Below are positions 1 to 7,904 of a DNA stretch of 64,000 nt, piece by piece; positions within the stretch are counted from its first letter, which is position 1, and each line of letters begins with the position of its first letter. The notes under the pieces were generated by a model. That model did not search any database and was not told the DNA's origin. It saw only the letters and a program-made list of their open reading frames with translations. Source of the stretch: Pseudomonas saliphila (GTDB taxonomy: Bacteria > Pseudomonadota > Gammaproteobacteria > Pseudomonadales > Pseudomonadaceae); contig NZ_VTVA01000003.1 in assembly GCF_008638345.1 (NCBI RefSeq), positions 157,007 through 221,006 of the forward strand. Direction: 5' to 3'. Both the position numbers and the translations under genes were made by a program.

Positions 1-78
1 GCCAATGATGGCCAGCGGCATCCCGACGGAGCCGTGAATGAGAATAGTCGAACGTTTTAATATCCCGGATTGGGTCAT
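1..78 (-). CDS. MFS-type transporter, N-terminal fragment (cut by window edge)
   Basis: Only the first 26 codons are present, read leftwards from an ATG at 76-78. They begin MTQSGILKRSTILIHGSVG and continue into a hydrophobic stretch. This resembles the first membrane helix of a major facilitator / sugar-cation symporter type carrier, which Pseudomonas often carries beside a DUF6279 lipoprotein gene. It is transcribed away from the DUF6279 gene. The substrate cannot be judged from so little sequence. The identification rests on recollection of the family and on the hydrophobic character. Confidence 0.5.
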   Translation of the reverse strand, partial: MTQSGILKRSTILIHGSVGMPLAIIG

Positions 79-475
79 GCTTGTTCCCCGCTGAGGACCG
101 TTGTTCTAGTTATCGTCTCCAGAGCCACTGCGCATCAACCAGCAATGGCTTACCTGCAGCTTCGAGCTCGATTCTATGTCAGCCGCTATCCTTTACAAGT
201 GGCGATGGATTAGCCCAGCCAGCATTCCGGGGTGGCACTGGTTGCGGGTTGGAACAACTATTCATCAACCCTGCTGGTACGTGGCTTCAAGGACCTATCA
301 GCAGAATGCATGGCGGACATTCAGCAGTCTTATACGGTCAAGCGACCACCGGGAATCTGATACTTGCGTTCCAGCTCTCGTCATATGAGTGTATGGGTCG
401 GGTGCTAAGCCAGCGCCGAGTCACCCTCTGAAGAACCAGATTGGTTACTCTGCAGTCTTACGTGCACAGATCAAC
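79..475. other. Intergenic region without recognised gene
   Basis: About 400 bases lie between the divergent MFS and lipoprotein genes. Open frames exist (for example 81-431 on the plus strand), but their translations are low-complexity Ser/Ala/Gly-rich text with no recognisable domain and no good ribosome binding site. The region presumably holds the promoters of both flanking genes. I could not identify a convincing -35/-10 pair, repeat or RNA. Confidence 0.4.
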
Positions 476-1393
476 ATGAGCACTAGCATGGGATTATTCA
501 CGATACATCTACTCGCTCGCTTGCTGCTAACGGTTGCTCTGTCCGCGCTGCTGGTCGCCTGTAGCATGCCGCGCCTGGGCTATCAGAATATTGATCACCT
601 GATCCGCTGGAAGGTGAATGACTATGTATCCTTGACCCGTGAACAGCGCCGGTGGTTGAACGCAGAGGTTCAGGCGCAGCATGCCTGGCATTGCCATCTG
701 GACCTGCCCCGTTACCGTCCCCTCTTGATGGCGGCGCGGGACGCGGTGCTTGAGGAACAACCCGATCCGGAGAGTCTGCGTGCTCAACTCCCGGCCTGGA
801 AAAACGAGATAGACCTGACGCTGCAGCGCATGCTCCCCGGCATTGTGGAGCTGCTACGGCAATTGAATGCCGAGCAACTTGAACAGTTGTCCAGCGAGCT
901 GAGCAAAAAGCAGGCCGAGCTGCGCGAGCGCTATGTCGAGCCAGATGAGAGAAGCCAGATTGCCGAGCGTAGCGAAAGGATGCAAAAGCGCCTTGAACGA
1001 TGGCTCGGCCGTCTGAACCCGGCTCAGACTCAGCGCATCGACCAGTGGGCTGACCAGCCTTCCGACCGCAATGCGCTCTGGCTAGCTAATCGTCAGCATT
1101 GGCAAAACGTTCTGCACGAACGCTTGCAAGCGCGTCAGGCGCCTGATTTCCCCTCAGATATGGCTGCACTGCTCTTGCAGCCTCAGCAGTTCTGGCTGGC
1201 ACCCTATCGCGAACAACAGCCGGCCGTCACCGATGCAACCATACGTATGTTAAGTGATGTGATGCTGCAAACGCGGGCTCCCCAGCGCGAGCATCTGCGG
1301 CGTCAGGTCGATAGTCTGCTGCGGGAGCTGGAACGGGTGCGCTGTCCGTCCTTGCCTGAAGGAATGCCCCCGTCTGCTGCAGCGACATCGTGA
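476..1393 (+). CDS. DUF6279 family lipoprotein
   Basis: A predicted outer-membrane or periplasmic lipoprotein of about 305 residues. The chosen ATG at 476 gives a signal peptide ending in the lipobox LLVAC, so the mature protein would start at that Cys. The frame is open further upstream to 389, but that would put about 29 non-signal-like residues before the signal peptide. ATG 488 is an alternative, and neither start has a strong ribosome binding site. The mature part is rich in Arg, Gln and Glu and largely helical (for example LDLPRYRPLL near the middle of the N-terminal half). This matches the DUF6279 family, which has no known function. It precedes the iron-regulated bfd gene, but the Fur-box-like site in between suggests separate transcription. 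Confidence 0.7.
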   Translation: MSTSMGLFTIHLLARLLLTVALSALLVACSMPRLGYQNIDHLIRWKVNDYVSLTREQRRWLNAEVQAQHAWHCHLDLPRYRPLLMAARDAVLEEQPDPESLRAQLPAWKNEIDLTLQRMLPGIVELLRQLNAEQLEQLSSELSKKQAELRERYVEPDERSQIAERSERMQKRLERWLGRLNPAQTQRIDQWADQPSDRNALWLANRQHWQNVLHERLQARQAPDFPSDMAALLLQPQQFWLAPYREQQPAVTDATIRMLSDVMLQTRAPQREHLRRQVDSLLRELERVRCPSLPEGMPPSAAATS

Positions 1394-1422
1394 CAACGAA
1401 ACCGCCAGGAGCGTTTGACAAG

Positions 1423-1441
1423 CATTCTCATTAGCATTAGC
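1423..1441. promoter_or_regulatory. Candidate Fur box upstream of bfd
   Basis: Read on the minus strand the 19 bases are GCTAATGCTAATGAGAATG. By eye this agrees with the classical 19-bp Fur consensus (GATAATGATAATCATTATC) at about 13 positions. It lies 35-53 bases before the bfd ATG, where a repressor site is expected. Pseudomonas bfd is known to be induced under iron limitation, which fits. Binding itself is inferred. Confidence 0.6.
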
Positions 1442-1475
1442 ATGCTTTGCAAGTCCACGGGGTTGGGGGTTGTGC

Positions 1476-1682
1476 ATGTATATCTGTCTTTGCAAGGGTG
1501 TAACTGACCGCCAGATTCGCGAAGCGATCAGTGAGGGGGCCAGTAGCATGCGCGACCTGCGTTCAGCACTCGATGTCGCCAGTCAGTGCGGCAAATGTGG
1601 CCGCGAATGCAAGTCTCTGCTCAGCGAGAACCTTGTAAGCAGCCAAATGGCCTTTCAGAACGCCCAGTTCGTGGCAGCTTGA
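1476..1682 (+). CDS. bfd: Bacterioferritin-associated ferredoxin
   Basis: Bfd is a small [2Fe-2S] protein that binds bacterioferritin and delivers electrons to reduce and release stored iron. The 68-residue product starts MYICLC. It carries the four cluster ligands of the family at C4, C6, C38 and C41 (CGKC). A TTG two codons upstream keeps the frame open, but starting at ATG 1476 puts the cysteines exactly where the family has them. A candidate Fur box lies just upstream. The partner gene bfr follows 130 bases downstream with its own candidate Fur-like site, so the two may respond to iron separately. Confidence 0.95.
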   Translation: MYICLCKGVTDRQIREAISEGASSMRDLRSALDVASQCGKCGRECKSLLSENLVSSQMAFQNAQFVAA

Positions 1683-1709
1683 CACAGGCCGACGTCAGTT
1701 ACTGCGACT

Positions 1710-1728
1710 ATTGAGAATCGTTCTTAAT
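1710..1728. promoter_or_regulatory. Candidate Fur-like palindrome upstream of bfr
   Basis: The sequence ATTGAGAATCGTTCTTAAT is an imperfect palindrome sharing the GAGAATC core of Pseudomonas Fur sites. It lies about 85 bases before the bfr start. Bacterioferritin is usually made when iron is plentiful, so the role of a Fur site here (direct or indirect) is uncertain. Confidence 0.45.
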
Positions 1729-1813
1729 TCCTTTCATATCAGCCAGTTAAAGTTTGACAGTGCCCGGACTCCGGACCAGACTTGCTGTCTGATATGCCCT
1801 GAGGAATTGAGTC

Positions 1814-2281
1814 ATGAAAGGCGATAGCGTAGTTATCCAGCACCTCAATACTGTATTGGGAAATGAGCTGGTCGCAATTAACCAGTATTTCCTGCACGCC
1901 CGGATGCTCCAGGATTGGGGTCTCGAAAAGCTGGGCGAACACGAATACAAAGAATCCATCGACGAGATGAAGCACGCCGACATGCTGGTCAAGCGGGTGC
2001 TGTTTCTTGAAGGCCTTCCCAATTTGCAAGACCTCGGCAAACTCCTGATCGGTGAAAACGTACGGGAAATTCTGGAGTGCGACCTGCGCCTGGAAATGGC
2101 CGGCATCCCCGATCTGAAGACAGCCATAGCCTATTGCGAGTCGGTCGGTGATTACGGAAGTCGAGAGCTGTTCGAGGACATTCTGGAGTCGGAAGAAGAG
2201 CACATTGACTGGCTCGAAACGCAGCTCGGCCTGATCGACAAGGTCGGACTGGAGAACTATCAGCAGTCGCAGATGAGCTGA
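1814..2281 (+). CDS. bfr: Bacterioferritin (haem-containing iron storage)
   Basis: A 155-residue subunit of the 24-mer iron-storage shell, which oxidises Fe2+ at a di-iron centre and stores it as mineral. All ferroxidase ligands are visible: E18, E51, H54, E94, E127 and H130. The haem-ligating M52 is present between E51 and H54, so this is the haem-binding type (Pseudomonas BfrB-like). The ATG is preceded by GAGGAATTGAGTC, a good ribosome binding site. Its electron donor gene bfd lies directly upstream in the same orientation, and a hairpin terminator follows. Confidence 0.97.
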   Translation: MKGDSVVIQHLNTVLGNELVAINQYFLHARMLQDWGLEKLGEHEYKESIDEMKHADMLVKRVLFLEGLPNLQDLGKLLIGENVREILECDLRLEMAGIPDLKTAIAYCESVGDYGSRELFEDILESEEEHIDWLETQLGLIDKVGLENYQQSQMS

Positions 2282-2297
2282 TAGGTCACCATCGATG

Positions 2298-2326
2298 CGG
2301 CTGCCCATGCAGAGGGGCAGCCGTTT
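2298..2326 (+). terminator. Rho-independent terminator after bfr
   Basis: A 9-bp perfect stem (CGGCTGCCC / GGGCAGCCG) with an 8-base loop is followed by TTT. It lies 15 bases past the bfr stop and before the convergent pyrF gene. Confidence 0.75.
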
Positions 2327-2361
2327 CGGCACCAGGTGTATTGCTCTGCTACCCTTCCCTT

Positions 2362-3066
2362 CTAGTTCTCCAGGCCAGCCAGAATCGATGTCAGCGCATT
2401 CATCGGCTGATCCGAGCGGGTAATAGGCCTACCTATTACCAGATAACTGCTGCCGTTCTCCAGCGCCTGACGTGGCGTGACGATACGCTTCTGATCATCA
2501 GCGCTACTGTCCACTGGACGGATCCCCGGTGTCACCAATAAAAAGTCGTCTCCCAGTGCTCCGCGAAGCGCCTTTGCTTCGCGCGCCGAACACACGACGC
2601 CATCCAGCCCACATTCCTGCGTGAGCCGGGCCAGACGTTGGACCTGAACCATGGGTTCAATATCGATACCGACTTCCTGCAAGTCCTCCTGCTCGAGACT
2701 GGTCAGTACGGTAACCGCCGTCAGTAATGGTCTGGCCCCGGAAGAACGTCTCTCGATCGTCTCCCGACAGGCTTCCATCATCCTACGCCCGCCTACCGCA
2801 TGCACATTGACCATCCACACACCCAGCTCAGCCGCTGCCTGGACTGCGCTAGCCGTGGTATTGGGAATGTCATGAAACTTCAGATCCAGGAACACTTCGA
2901 AGCCTCTCGACTGAAGCGCATCGACCACCGCAGGACCGGAACTGGTGAACAGCTCTTTGCCCACTTTCAGCCGACAGAGTTTGGGCTCAAGCTGATCGGC
3001 CATGGCAAGCGCAGACTGCGCATCGGGATAATCCAGCGCAACGATTATGGATGTATTGCAGGGCAT
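2362..3066 (-). CDS. pyrF: Orotidine 5'-phosphate decarboxylase
   Basis: Catalyses the last step of UMP synthesis (OMP to UMP and CO2) in the cytoplasm. The protein has 234 residues, a normal length. The catalytic motif [10 protein letters not shown] starts at D61, with D61, K63 and D66 forming the charged active-site network, and a phosphate-binding segment VIGRPIT lies near the C-terminus. The ATG at 3066 follows AGGAACC. It is the last gene of the minus-strand run, 28 bases after lapB, the usual Pseudomonas order (lapA-lapB-pyrF). Confidence 0.96.
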   Translation of the reverse strand: MPCNTSIIVALDYPDAQSALAMADQLEPKLCRLKVGKELFTSSGPAVVDALQSRGFEVFLDLKFHDIPNTTASAVQAAAELGVWMVNVHAVGGRRMMEACRETIERRSSGARPLLTAVTVLTSLEQEDLQEVGIDIEPMVQVQRLARLTQECGLDGVVCSAREAKALRGALGDDFLLVTPGIRPVDSSADDQKRIVTPRQALENGSSYLVIGRPITRSDQPMNALTSILAGLEN

Positions 3067-3094
3067 GCTTGGTTCCTGTGAAATCGGTATGGGC

Positions 3095-4273
3095 TCAGGT
3101 GACCTGGTGCCCCTTCAGGGGCCTGATAGTCGACCAGCCATGACAGGTGGGACATTGCCAGTGAAGCTGTCGGGCGGAAAAACCGCACGTCGCGCAGCGG
3201 TACTGGTGGGCGTCCGAGACCAGTGCTTCGATAATACCCCGAAGCACCAGCAGGTTCTCCCTACCCCTGGGCTCGACAGCACTCTTGTGCAGGTCAATCA
3301 GATAGATCAGCCCGCGCAAAGATGGCTCGGCTTGAAGCTGAGCCACAATGTATCGGCTGGCGTCGGGCATACCTGAGTGTTTTTTTATCTCGTCTGCGCG
3401 TTCAAGAACGATAGCGATCGGCGGTTTCTTTGCTTGGCCGATGACCTTGTCGAGATAGCCGGACAAATCCAGCGCGCCATTATCTGCGCAGCGTCGCGCC
3501 AGCGGCAAGGCCTGCGGTACAAAATCAGCGTCGGTTTCCGCTAGCTGGTACAACCATTGAACACACTCCCGATATTTACTCTGCTGTGCTTCCAGCTCTG
3601 CAAGCATCAGGATCGCTCGCACATTGGCTGGGTTGGCTCGCAGCGCATCATCCAGATGCAGTCGCTCCTGCTTCCAGTCACGCCTGCGCTGCGCCGTGCA
3701 TGCCAGCTCGCAATGATAGTGTGCAAGGGTCGCAGCGAAGGCCGGGCGCTCGCTGGCGAGCTTCTGGCCCACCTGTACTGCCTGCTCCCAGTCGCGCTCG
3801 CGCTCGTGAATCCTGACCAGGTCCACAAGCGCATCGGCGCGCATGGGCGATTGTTTGGTGATCAACTCGTCCAGCAAGCGTTCCGCCCGTGGATACATGC
3901 CCACCGTCAGATAATCGCGGGCGAGTTCAAACTGAACCCGATCCCCCTGCTCCAGGGTAAGGTTGGGACGCGCGAGTAAATTCTGGTGGACCTTGATGGC
4001 ACGCTCCACATCACCCCGCTGACAGAACAGGCGGCCGATGGCGATATGGGTTTCGACAGTTTCCGGATTAACTTCGAGAGCACGGATAAAGGTTTCGATC
4101 GCCTCGTCGGGTTGCTCATTCAGCAGGTAATTGAGCCCAATGAAGTAATGCCGGTCGATAGCGCTGCCATGCGGTTCCACCAGGAATCGAACCTTGATTG
4201 CCTCGCGGCGCCCCAGATACCAGCCGGTAGCCAGCGCAGCCATGAACAACCCAAGGAACACCAGTTCCTGCAT
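3095..4273 (-). CDS. lapB: Lipopolysaccharide assembly protein LapB (TPR protein)
   Basis: LapB (YciM) is an inner-membrane-anchored TPR protein that adjusts LPS synthesis by promoting FtsH-dependent turnover of LpxC. The N-terminus [20 protein letters not shown] is the single membrane anchor. Tetratricopeptide repeats follow, and a C-terminal rubredoxin-like metal site ends the protein (CATC ... CPTC). The frame stays open to an ATG at 4291, but those six extra residues (MATDPS) are encoded by the terminal repeat of the inserted element at 4276-4543. I therefore take ATG 4273, which matches the family N-terminus. No good Shine-Dalgarno sequence is seen before either ATG, which may be a consequence of the insertion. 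Confidence 0.9.
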   Translation of the reverse strand: MQELVFLGLFMAALATGWYLGRREAIKVRFLVEPHGSAIDRHYFIGLNYLLNEQPDEAIETFIRALEVNPETVETHIAIGRLFCQRGDVERAIKVHQNLLARPNLTLEQGDRVQFELARDYLTVGMYPRAERLLDELITKQSPMRADALVDLVRIHERERDWEQAVQVGQKLASERPAFAATLAHYHCELACTAQRRRDWKQERLHLDDALRANPANVRAILMLAELEAQQSKYRECVQWLYQLAETDADFVPQALPLARRCADNGALDLSGYLDKVIGQAKKPPIAIVLERADEIKKHSGMPDASRYIVAQLQAEPSLRGLIYLIDLHKSAVEPRGRENLLVLRGIIEALVSDAHQYRCATCGFSARQLHWQCPTCHGWSTIRPLKGHQVT

Positions 4274-4275
4274 GC

Positions 4276-4543
4276 TAGGGTCTGTTGCCATTTCGGCGCG
4301 AGCCGCGTTGCTGTGTCAAATGGCGCCACGCAAGGCGCGGGACGCAGGTAATGGCTGTTCCCTTGCCAAGTCCCGCAACGCCGCATGGCGCCATTTGACA
4401 CGCAACCCGAAGGGACGGGGCCCGTTTAGCGCAGCACTGCGTTACTCGTCGCTTATTTGGAACAACCAAATCACACTCCTCGCGCCTTGTTCTGCGCTAA
4501 ACGGACCTCCGTCGCGGCCGCGATGAAACGGCAACAGACCCTA
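4276..4543. mobile_element. 268-bp MITE-like inverted-repeat element between lapA and lapB
   Basis: The outer ends are 19-bp terminal inverted repeats with one mismatch: TAGGGTCTGTTGCCATTTC at 4276-4294 and GAAACGGCAACAGACCCTA at 4525-4543. Inside are two large hairpins. The first has a perfect 16-bp arm pair (GTGTCAAATGGCGCCA at 4313-4328 and its complement at 4386-4401). The second has a 13-bp arm pair (CCGTTTAGCGCAG at 4422-4434 and complement at 4492-4504) holding a small central hairpin (4455-4460 / 4466-4471). No plausible gene lies inside. The ends begin and end with TA, so insertion at a TA dinucleotide is possible. The lapA stop codon (4541-4543) is the last three bases of the element. 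It looks like a non-autonomous, MITE-like or dispersed-repeat element; no transposase is present in the window. Confidence 0.8.
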
Positions 4544-4840
4544 ACCCTTGATCGCCTGGGTACGCAGCTTGTCGATTTCCTTCCGATGACGGTTCAGCTC
4601 ATTGCCCTGCACCATAAGGCGCAACCGCAGGCGGGTAGTTACCAGCCAGCCGATAAAGATACCGAGCAGACTACCGGCAACGAAAGCAAAGACGATAAAC
4701 AGAGAAAGCGGAAATTCCGAGGATTGCATTTCGAGAAACTGCAGAGTGACCCCCTGCTGATTCTCCAGCACGAAATCCAGGGTCGCCAGGGCGACCAACA
4801 AAGAAACGATGATAAGCGCCGCGCGCTTTAGCCACTGCAT
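4541..4840 (-). CDS. lapA: LapA (DUF1049) inner-membrane protein
   Basis: A small membrane protein of about 99 residues, the usual partner of LapB in LPS assembly and unrelated to the LapA adhesin. The N-terminus MQWLKRAALIIVSLLVAL is a first membrane helix. A second helix (around FIVFAFVAGSLLGIFIGW) and a basic, coiled-coil-like tail follow. The ATG at 4840 is preceded by GGAG at 8 bases; a GTG three codons upstream is possible. The stop codon TAG coincides with the right-hand terminal repeat of the inserted element, so the original C-terminus may have been shifted slightly. Confidence 0.85.
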   Translation of the reverse strand: MQWLKRAALIIVSLLVALATLDFVLENQQGVTLQFLEMQSSEFPLSLFIVFAFVAGSLLGIFIGWLVTTRLRLRLMVQGNELNRHRKEIDKLRTQAIKG

Positions 4841-4905
4841 TGCCACCACTCCATTCTTTAACGTTGAGCGGAGTATAGCGCAGCGCCAAGTGCGGTTGAT
4901 ATGAC

Positions 4906-5199
4906 TCAGGCGTTTTCGAGCGACTCGTTCACGCGGTCGCGTAATTCCTTGCCTGGTTTGAAGTGCGGCACGAACTTGCCATCAAGCTCCACGGCGTCGC
5001 CGGTCTTCGGGTTTCGCCCCAATCGCGGTGCGCGGTAATGCAGAGAGAAACTACCAAAGCCGCGAATCTCGATCCGCTCACCCGTAGACAGCGCCTGGGA
5101 CATATGTTCCAACATTGTCTTGATCGCCAGCTCTACATCCTTCGCCGACAACTGTCCCTGTTGTTCGACTATGCGCTCGATCAACTCCGACTTGGTCAT
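4906..5199 (-). CDS. ihfB: Integration host factor beta subunit
   Basis: The beta subunit of the IHF heterodimer, which bends DNA at specific sites in replication, recombination and transcription. The 97 residues show the HU/IHF fold: N-terminal helices ([10 protein letters not shown]), then the DNA-binding arm with RNPKTG. The ATG follows AAGGAAAAACC. It lies downstream of rpsA, its usual neighbour, and the terminator-like hairpin between them suggests part of its transcription is independent. Confidence 0.97.
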   Translation of the reverse strand: MTKSELIERIVEQQGQLSAKDVELAIKTMLEHMSQALSTGERIEIRGFGSFSLHYRAPRLGRNPKTGDAVELDGKFVPHFKPGKELRDRVNESLENA

Positions 5200-5321
5200 G
5201 GTTTTTCCTTTTTTTTCAAGCGGCTAGATCCGTTTTCAACGGTTTTACCATGCTTGACCCCGTTTGAACAGCCTGATAAAGGACAAAATCAGCTGCAACG
5301 GTCCTGCAAATCCTTCAGGCA

Positions 5322-5355
5322 CAAAAAAGGGCGACCGAAGTCGCCCCTTTTCTAC
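5322..5355 (-). terminator. Rho-independent terminator after rpsA
   Basis: Read leftwards, GGGGCGACTTCGGTCGCCC forms a GC-rich stem with a TTCG loop followed by a run of six T. It lies 17 bases past the rpsA stop, a textbook terminator for the gyrA-rpsA transcript ahead of ihfB. Confidence 0.85.
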
Positions 5356-5372
5356 AGATTACAAAGGCTTGC

Positions 5373-7055
5373 TTAGTTGCCCTTGTTTTCCATCTGCTGC
5401 TTGATCAGATCACCAATGGTGGTCGGACCAGCTGCCAGCATTTCCTGCTTACGCAGGTCCTGGATGGCTTCTTTCTCGTCTTCCACGTCCTTGGCCTTGA
5501 TCGACAGGCTGATGACGCGGCTCTTACGGTCGACGCTGATGATCTTGGCTTCGACTTCGTCGCCGACGTTCAGCACGTTGCGCGCATCTTCAACACGGTC
5601 GCGGCTGATTTCGGACGCTTTCAGCGTGCCTTCAATCTCGTCAGCCAGGGTAATCACTGCACCCTTGGCGTCAACTTCCTTGACGATACCGTTGATGATG
5701 GTGCCTTTCTCGTTCAGGGACACGAAGTTGGAGAACGGATCGTCTTCCAGCTGCTTGACACCCAAGGAGATACGCTCACGCTCCGGATCAACCGACAGGA
5801 TGACAGTTTCGATCTCGTCGCCCTTCTTGAAACGGCGTACGGCTTCTTCGCCGACTTCGTTCCAGGAGATATCGGACAGGTGAACCAGACCGTCGATGCC
5901 GCCGTCCAGACCAATGAAGATACCGAAATCGGTGATCGACTTGATGGAGCCGGAGATCTTGTCGCCCTTGTTGAACTTGCTGGAGAACTCTTCCCACGGG
6001 TTCATCTTGCACTGCTTGATGCCCAGGGAGATACGACGACGGTCTTCGTCGATATCCAGAACCATAACTTCTACTTCGTCGCCAACCTGAACGACTTTCG
6101 AAGGATGGATGTTCTTGTTGGTCCAATCCATTTCGGATACGTGCACCAGGCCTTCAACACCCTCTTCCAGCTCGGCGAAGCAGCCGTAGTCGGTGAGGTT
6201 AGTGACCTTGGCGTTAACACGCGTGCCTTCTGGATAGCGACCAGTGATGGCAACCCATGGATCTTCGCCCAGCTGCTTCAGACCCAGTGAGACGCGGTTG
6301 CGCTCGCGGTCGAATTTCAGCACCTTGACGTCGATCTCGTCGCCAACGTTGACGATTTCGGAAGGATGCTTGATGCGCTTCCATGCCATGTCGGTGATGT
6401 GCAACAGGCCGTCTACGCCGCCCAGATCAACGAACGCGCCGTAATCTGTGAGGTTCTTGACGATACCTTTGACAACCTGGCCTTCCTGCAGTGTTTCCAG
6501 CAGGGCTTCGCGCTCGGCACTGTTCTCGGCTTCGAGGACGGCGCGACGGGAAACGACAACGTTGTTGCGCTTCTGGTCCAGCTTGATGACCTTGAATTCC
6601 AGCTCTTTGCCTTCCAGGTGCGTGGTATCACGAACCGGACGGACGTCGACCAAGGAACCCGGCAGGAACGCGCGGATGGTGTTGACGTCGACGGTAAAGC
6701 CACCTTTGACCTTGCCGTTGATAACACCCTTGACGATTTCTTCTGCGGCGAAAGCAGCTTCGAGGACTTTCCAGGATTCAGCCCGCTTGGCCTTCTCACG
6801 GGATAGTTTGGTCTCACCGAAACCGTCTTCAACGGCTTCCAGTGCAACGTGCACCTCATCACCCACGTTGATGGTCAGTTCGCCCTGATCGTTCAGGAAC
6901 TGCTCACGTGGAATGACACCCTCGGATTTCAGGCCGGCGTGAACGGTGACCCAATCGGAGTCGATGTCCACAACAATACCGGTGATGATGGAGCCTGGCT
7001 CCATATCAAGGGTTATTAGGCTTTCTTCAAAAAGTTCGGCAAAGCTTTCGCTCAT
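5373..7055 (-). CDS. rpsA: 30S ribosomal protein S1
   Basis: The essential ribosomal protein S1 recruits mRNA to the 30S subunit. The 560-residue product has the full set of six S1 (OB-fold) repeats. Repeats such as [40 protein letters not shown] and the degenerate N-terminal ones are easily seen. The ATG is preceded by AGGAATCCAA. It ends the gyrA-serC-pheA-hisC-tyrA/aroA-cmk-rpsA series. Confidence 0.98.
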   Translation of the reverse strand: MSESFAELFEESLITLDMEPGSIITGIVVDIDSDWVTVHAGLKSEGVIPREQFLNDQGELTINVGDEVHVALEAVEDGFGETKLSREKAKRAESWKVLEAAFAAEEIVKGVINGKVKGGFTVDVNTIRAFLPGSLVDVRPVRDTTHLEGKELEFKVIKLDQKRNNVVVSRRAVLEAENSAEREALLETLQEGQVVKGIVKNLTDYGAFVDLGGVDGLLHITDMAWKRIKHPSEIVNVGDEIDVKVLKFDRERNRVSLGLKQLGEDPWVAITGRYPEGTRVNAKVTNLTDYGCFAELEEGVEGLVHVSEMDWTNKNIHPSKVVQVGDEVEVMVLDIDEDRRRISLGIKQCKMNPWEEFSSKFNKGDKISGSIKSITDFGIFIGLDGGIDGLVHLSDISWNEVGEEAVRRFKKGDEIETVILSVDPERERISLGVKQLEDDPFSNFVSLNEKGTIINGIVKEVDAKGAVITLADEIEGTLKASEISRDRVEDARNVLNVGDEVEAKIISVDRKSRVISLSIKAKDVEDEKEAIQDLRKQEMLAAGPTTIGDLIKQQMENKGN

Positions 7056-7131
7056 TTGGATTCCTGTAAATGTTTATAAAGGCAGTAACCGCCTGGCCGC
7101 TCTAATGCGGGCCCTGCAGCAAACGTACCCG

Positions 7132-7199
7132 CCACGCCACCAGCTTGCGTGGGTTGATTATTTAAACCCCTTTACCGGTGGGGCTGGTTTCCCGGTAAA
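7132..7199 (-). other. Two stem-loops in the cmk-rpsA spacer (rpsA leader)
   Basis: Between cmk and rpsA (7056-7211) there are two inverted repeats: TTTACCGG (7171-7178) with CCGGTAAA (7192-7199), and CCACGC with GCGTGG around 7133-7153. They would form in the rpsA 5' leader of a transcript read leftwards. S1 synthesis is known to be autoregulated through its leader in enterobacteria, so a regulatory role is possible. A weak terminator is the alternative. There is no long T run. Confidence 0.35.
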
Positions 7200-7211
7200 A
7201 GACCTTTGAAA

Positions 7212-7904
7212 TCAGTTAAGCAGATCGCGCCTGAGCGCTTCCGCATGAACCTTTTCCAGTACTTCGTCGATAGTCATGCTGGTCGAGTCAATCAGGAGCG
7301 CATCCTCAGCAGGCCGTAAAGGCGCAACGCTGCGATTGGTATCCCTTTCGTCTCGTGCAACAATCTCATCCAGAAGACTCGCCAGATTAGCAGCTTCACC
7401 CTTGCCCAGCAACTGCTTGTAACGCCGGTCAGCCCTTTCCTCGGGACTGGCCGTCAGAAATATTTTGAGCGGCGCGTCGGTAAATACCACGGTGCCCATA
7501 TCCCGACCATCAGCGACCAGGCCCGGAGGCTCACGGAACACTCGCTGACGCTGCAATAACGCTTCTCGGACCGATCCGAGTGCCGCGACAACCGAGGCGC
7601 TCGCGCCGATCGCCTCGCTTCTGATTGCCCGGGTCACATCTTCGCCTTCAAGCAGGATGTGCTGCTCCTGGTTGTCTGCCGAGGTAATGAAGCGTACATC
7701 CAGATGAGCAGCTAGCGCTTCGAGGCTTTGCTTATTATCCAACGCGATGCCATGGTTTTGTGCCGCGAACGCCAACAGCCTGTACAAGGCCCCTGAGTCC
7801 AGCAGGTTCCAGCCCAGCTGCGCGGCCAGCAAGCCCGCAATGGTGCCTTTACCCGAGCCGCCGGGTCCATCGATAGTGATTACAGGTATGGCTTGTTCTG
7901 TCAC
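7212..7904 (-). CDS. cmk: Cytidylate kinase
   Basis: Phosphorylates CMP and dCMP to the diphosphates using ATP. The 230-residue protein has the P-loop GPGGSGKGT at residues 13-21 and the family segment [12 protein letters not shown] around the middle. The start is GTG at 7904, overlapping the tyrA/aroA stop as GTGA, a sign of translational coupling. It stands between aroA and rpsA as in other pseudomonads and enterobacteria. Confidence 0.97.
   Translation of the reverse strand: MTEQAIPVITIDGPGGSGKGTIAGLLAAQLGWNLLDSGALYRLLAFAAQNHGIALDNKQSLEALAAHLDVRFITSADNQEQHILLEGEDVTRAIRSEAIGASASVVAALGSVREALLQRQRVFREPPGLVADGRDMGTVVFTDAPLKIFLTASPEERADRRYKQLLGKGEAANLASLLDEIVARDERDTNRSVAPLRPAEDALLIDSTSMTIDEVLEKVHAEALRRDLLN

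Noticed and set aside
81-431. 116-residue open frame before the DUF6279 gene
   Set aside because: No ribosome site or domain, and the composition looks random.
1739-2332. 197-residue open frame antisense to bfr
   Set aside because: It lies opposite bfr, whose active-site residues are all present on the other strand. The antisense product has no recognisable features.
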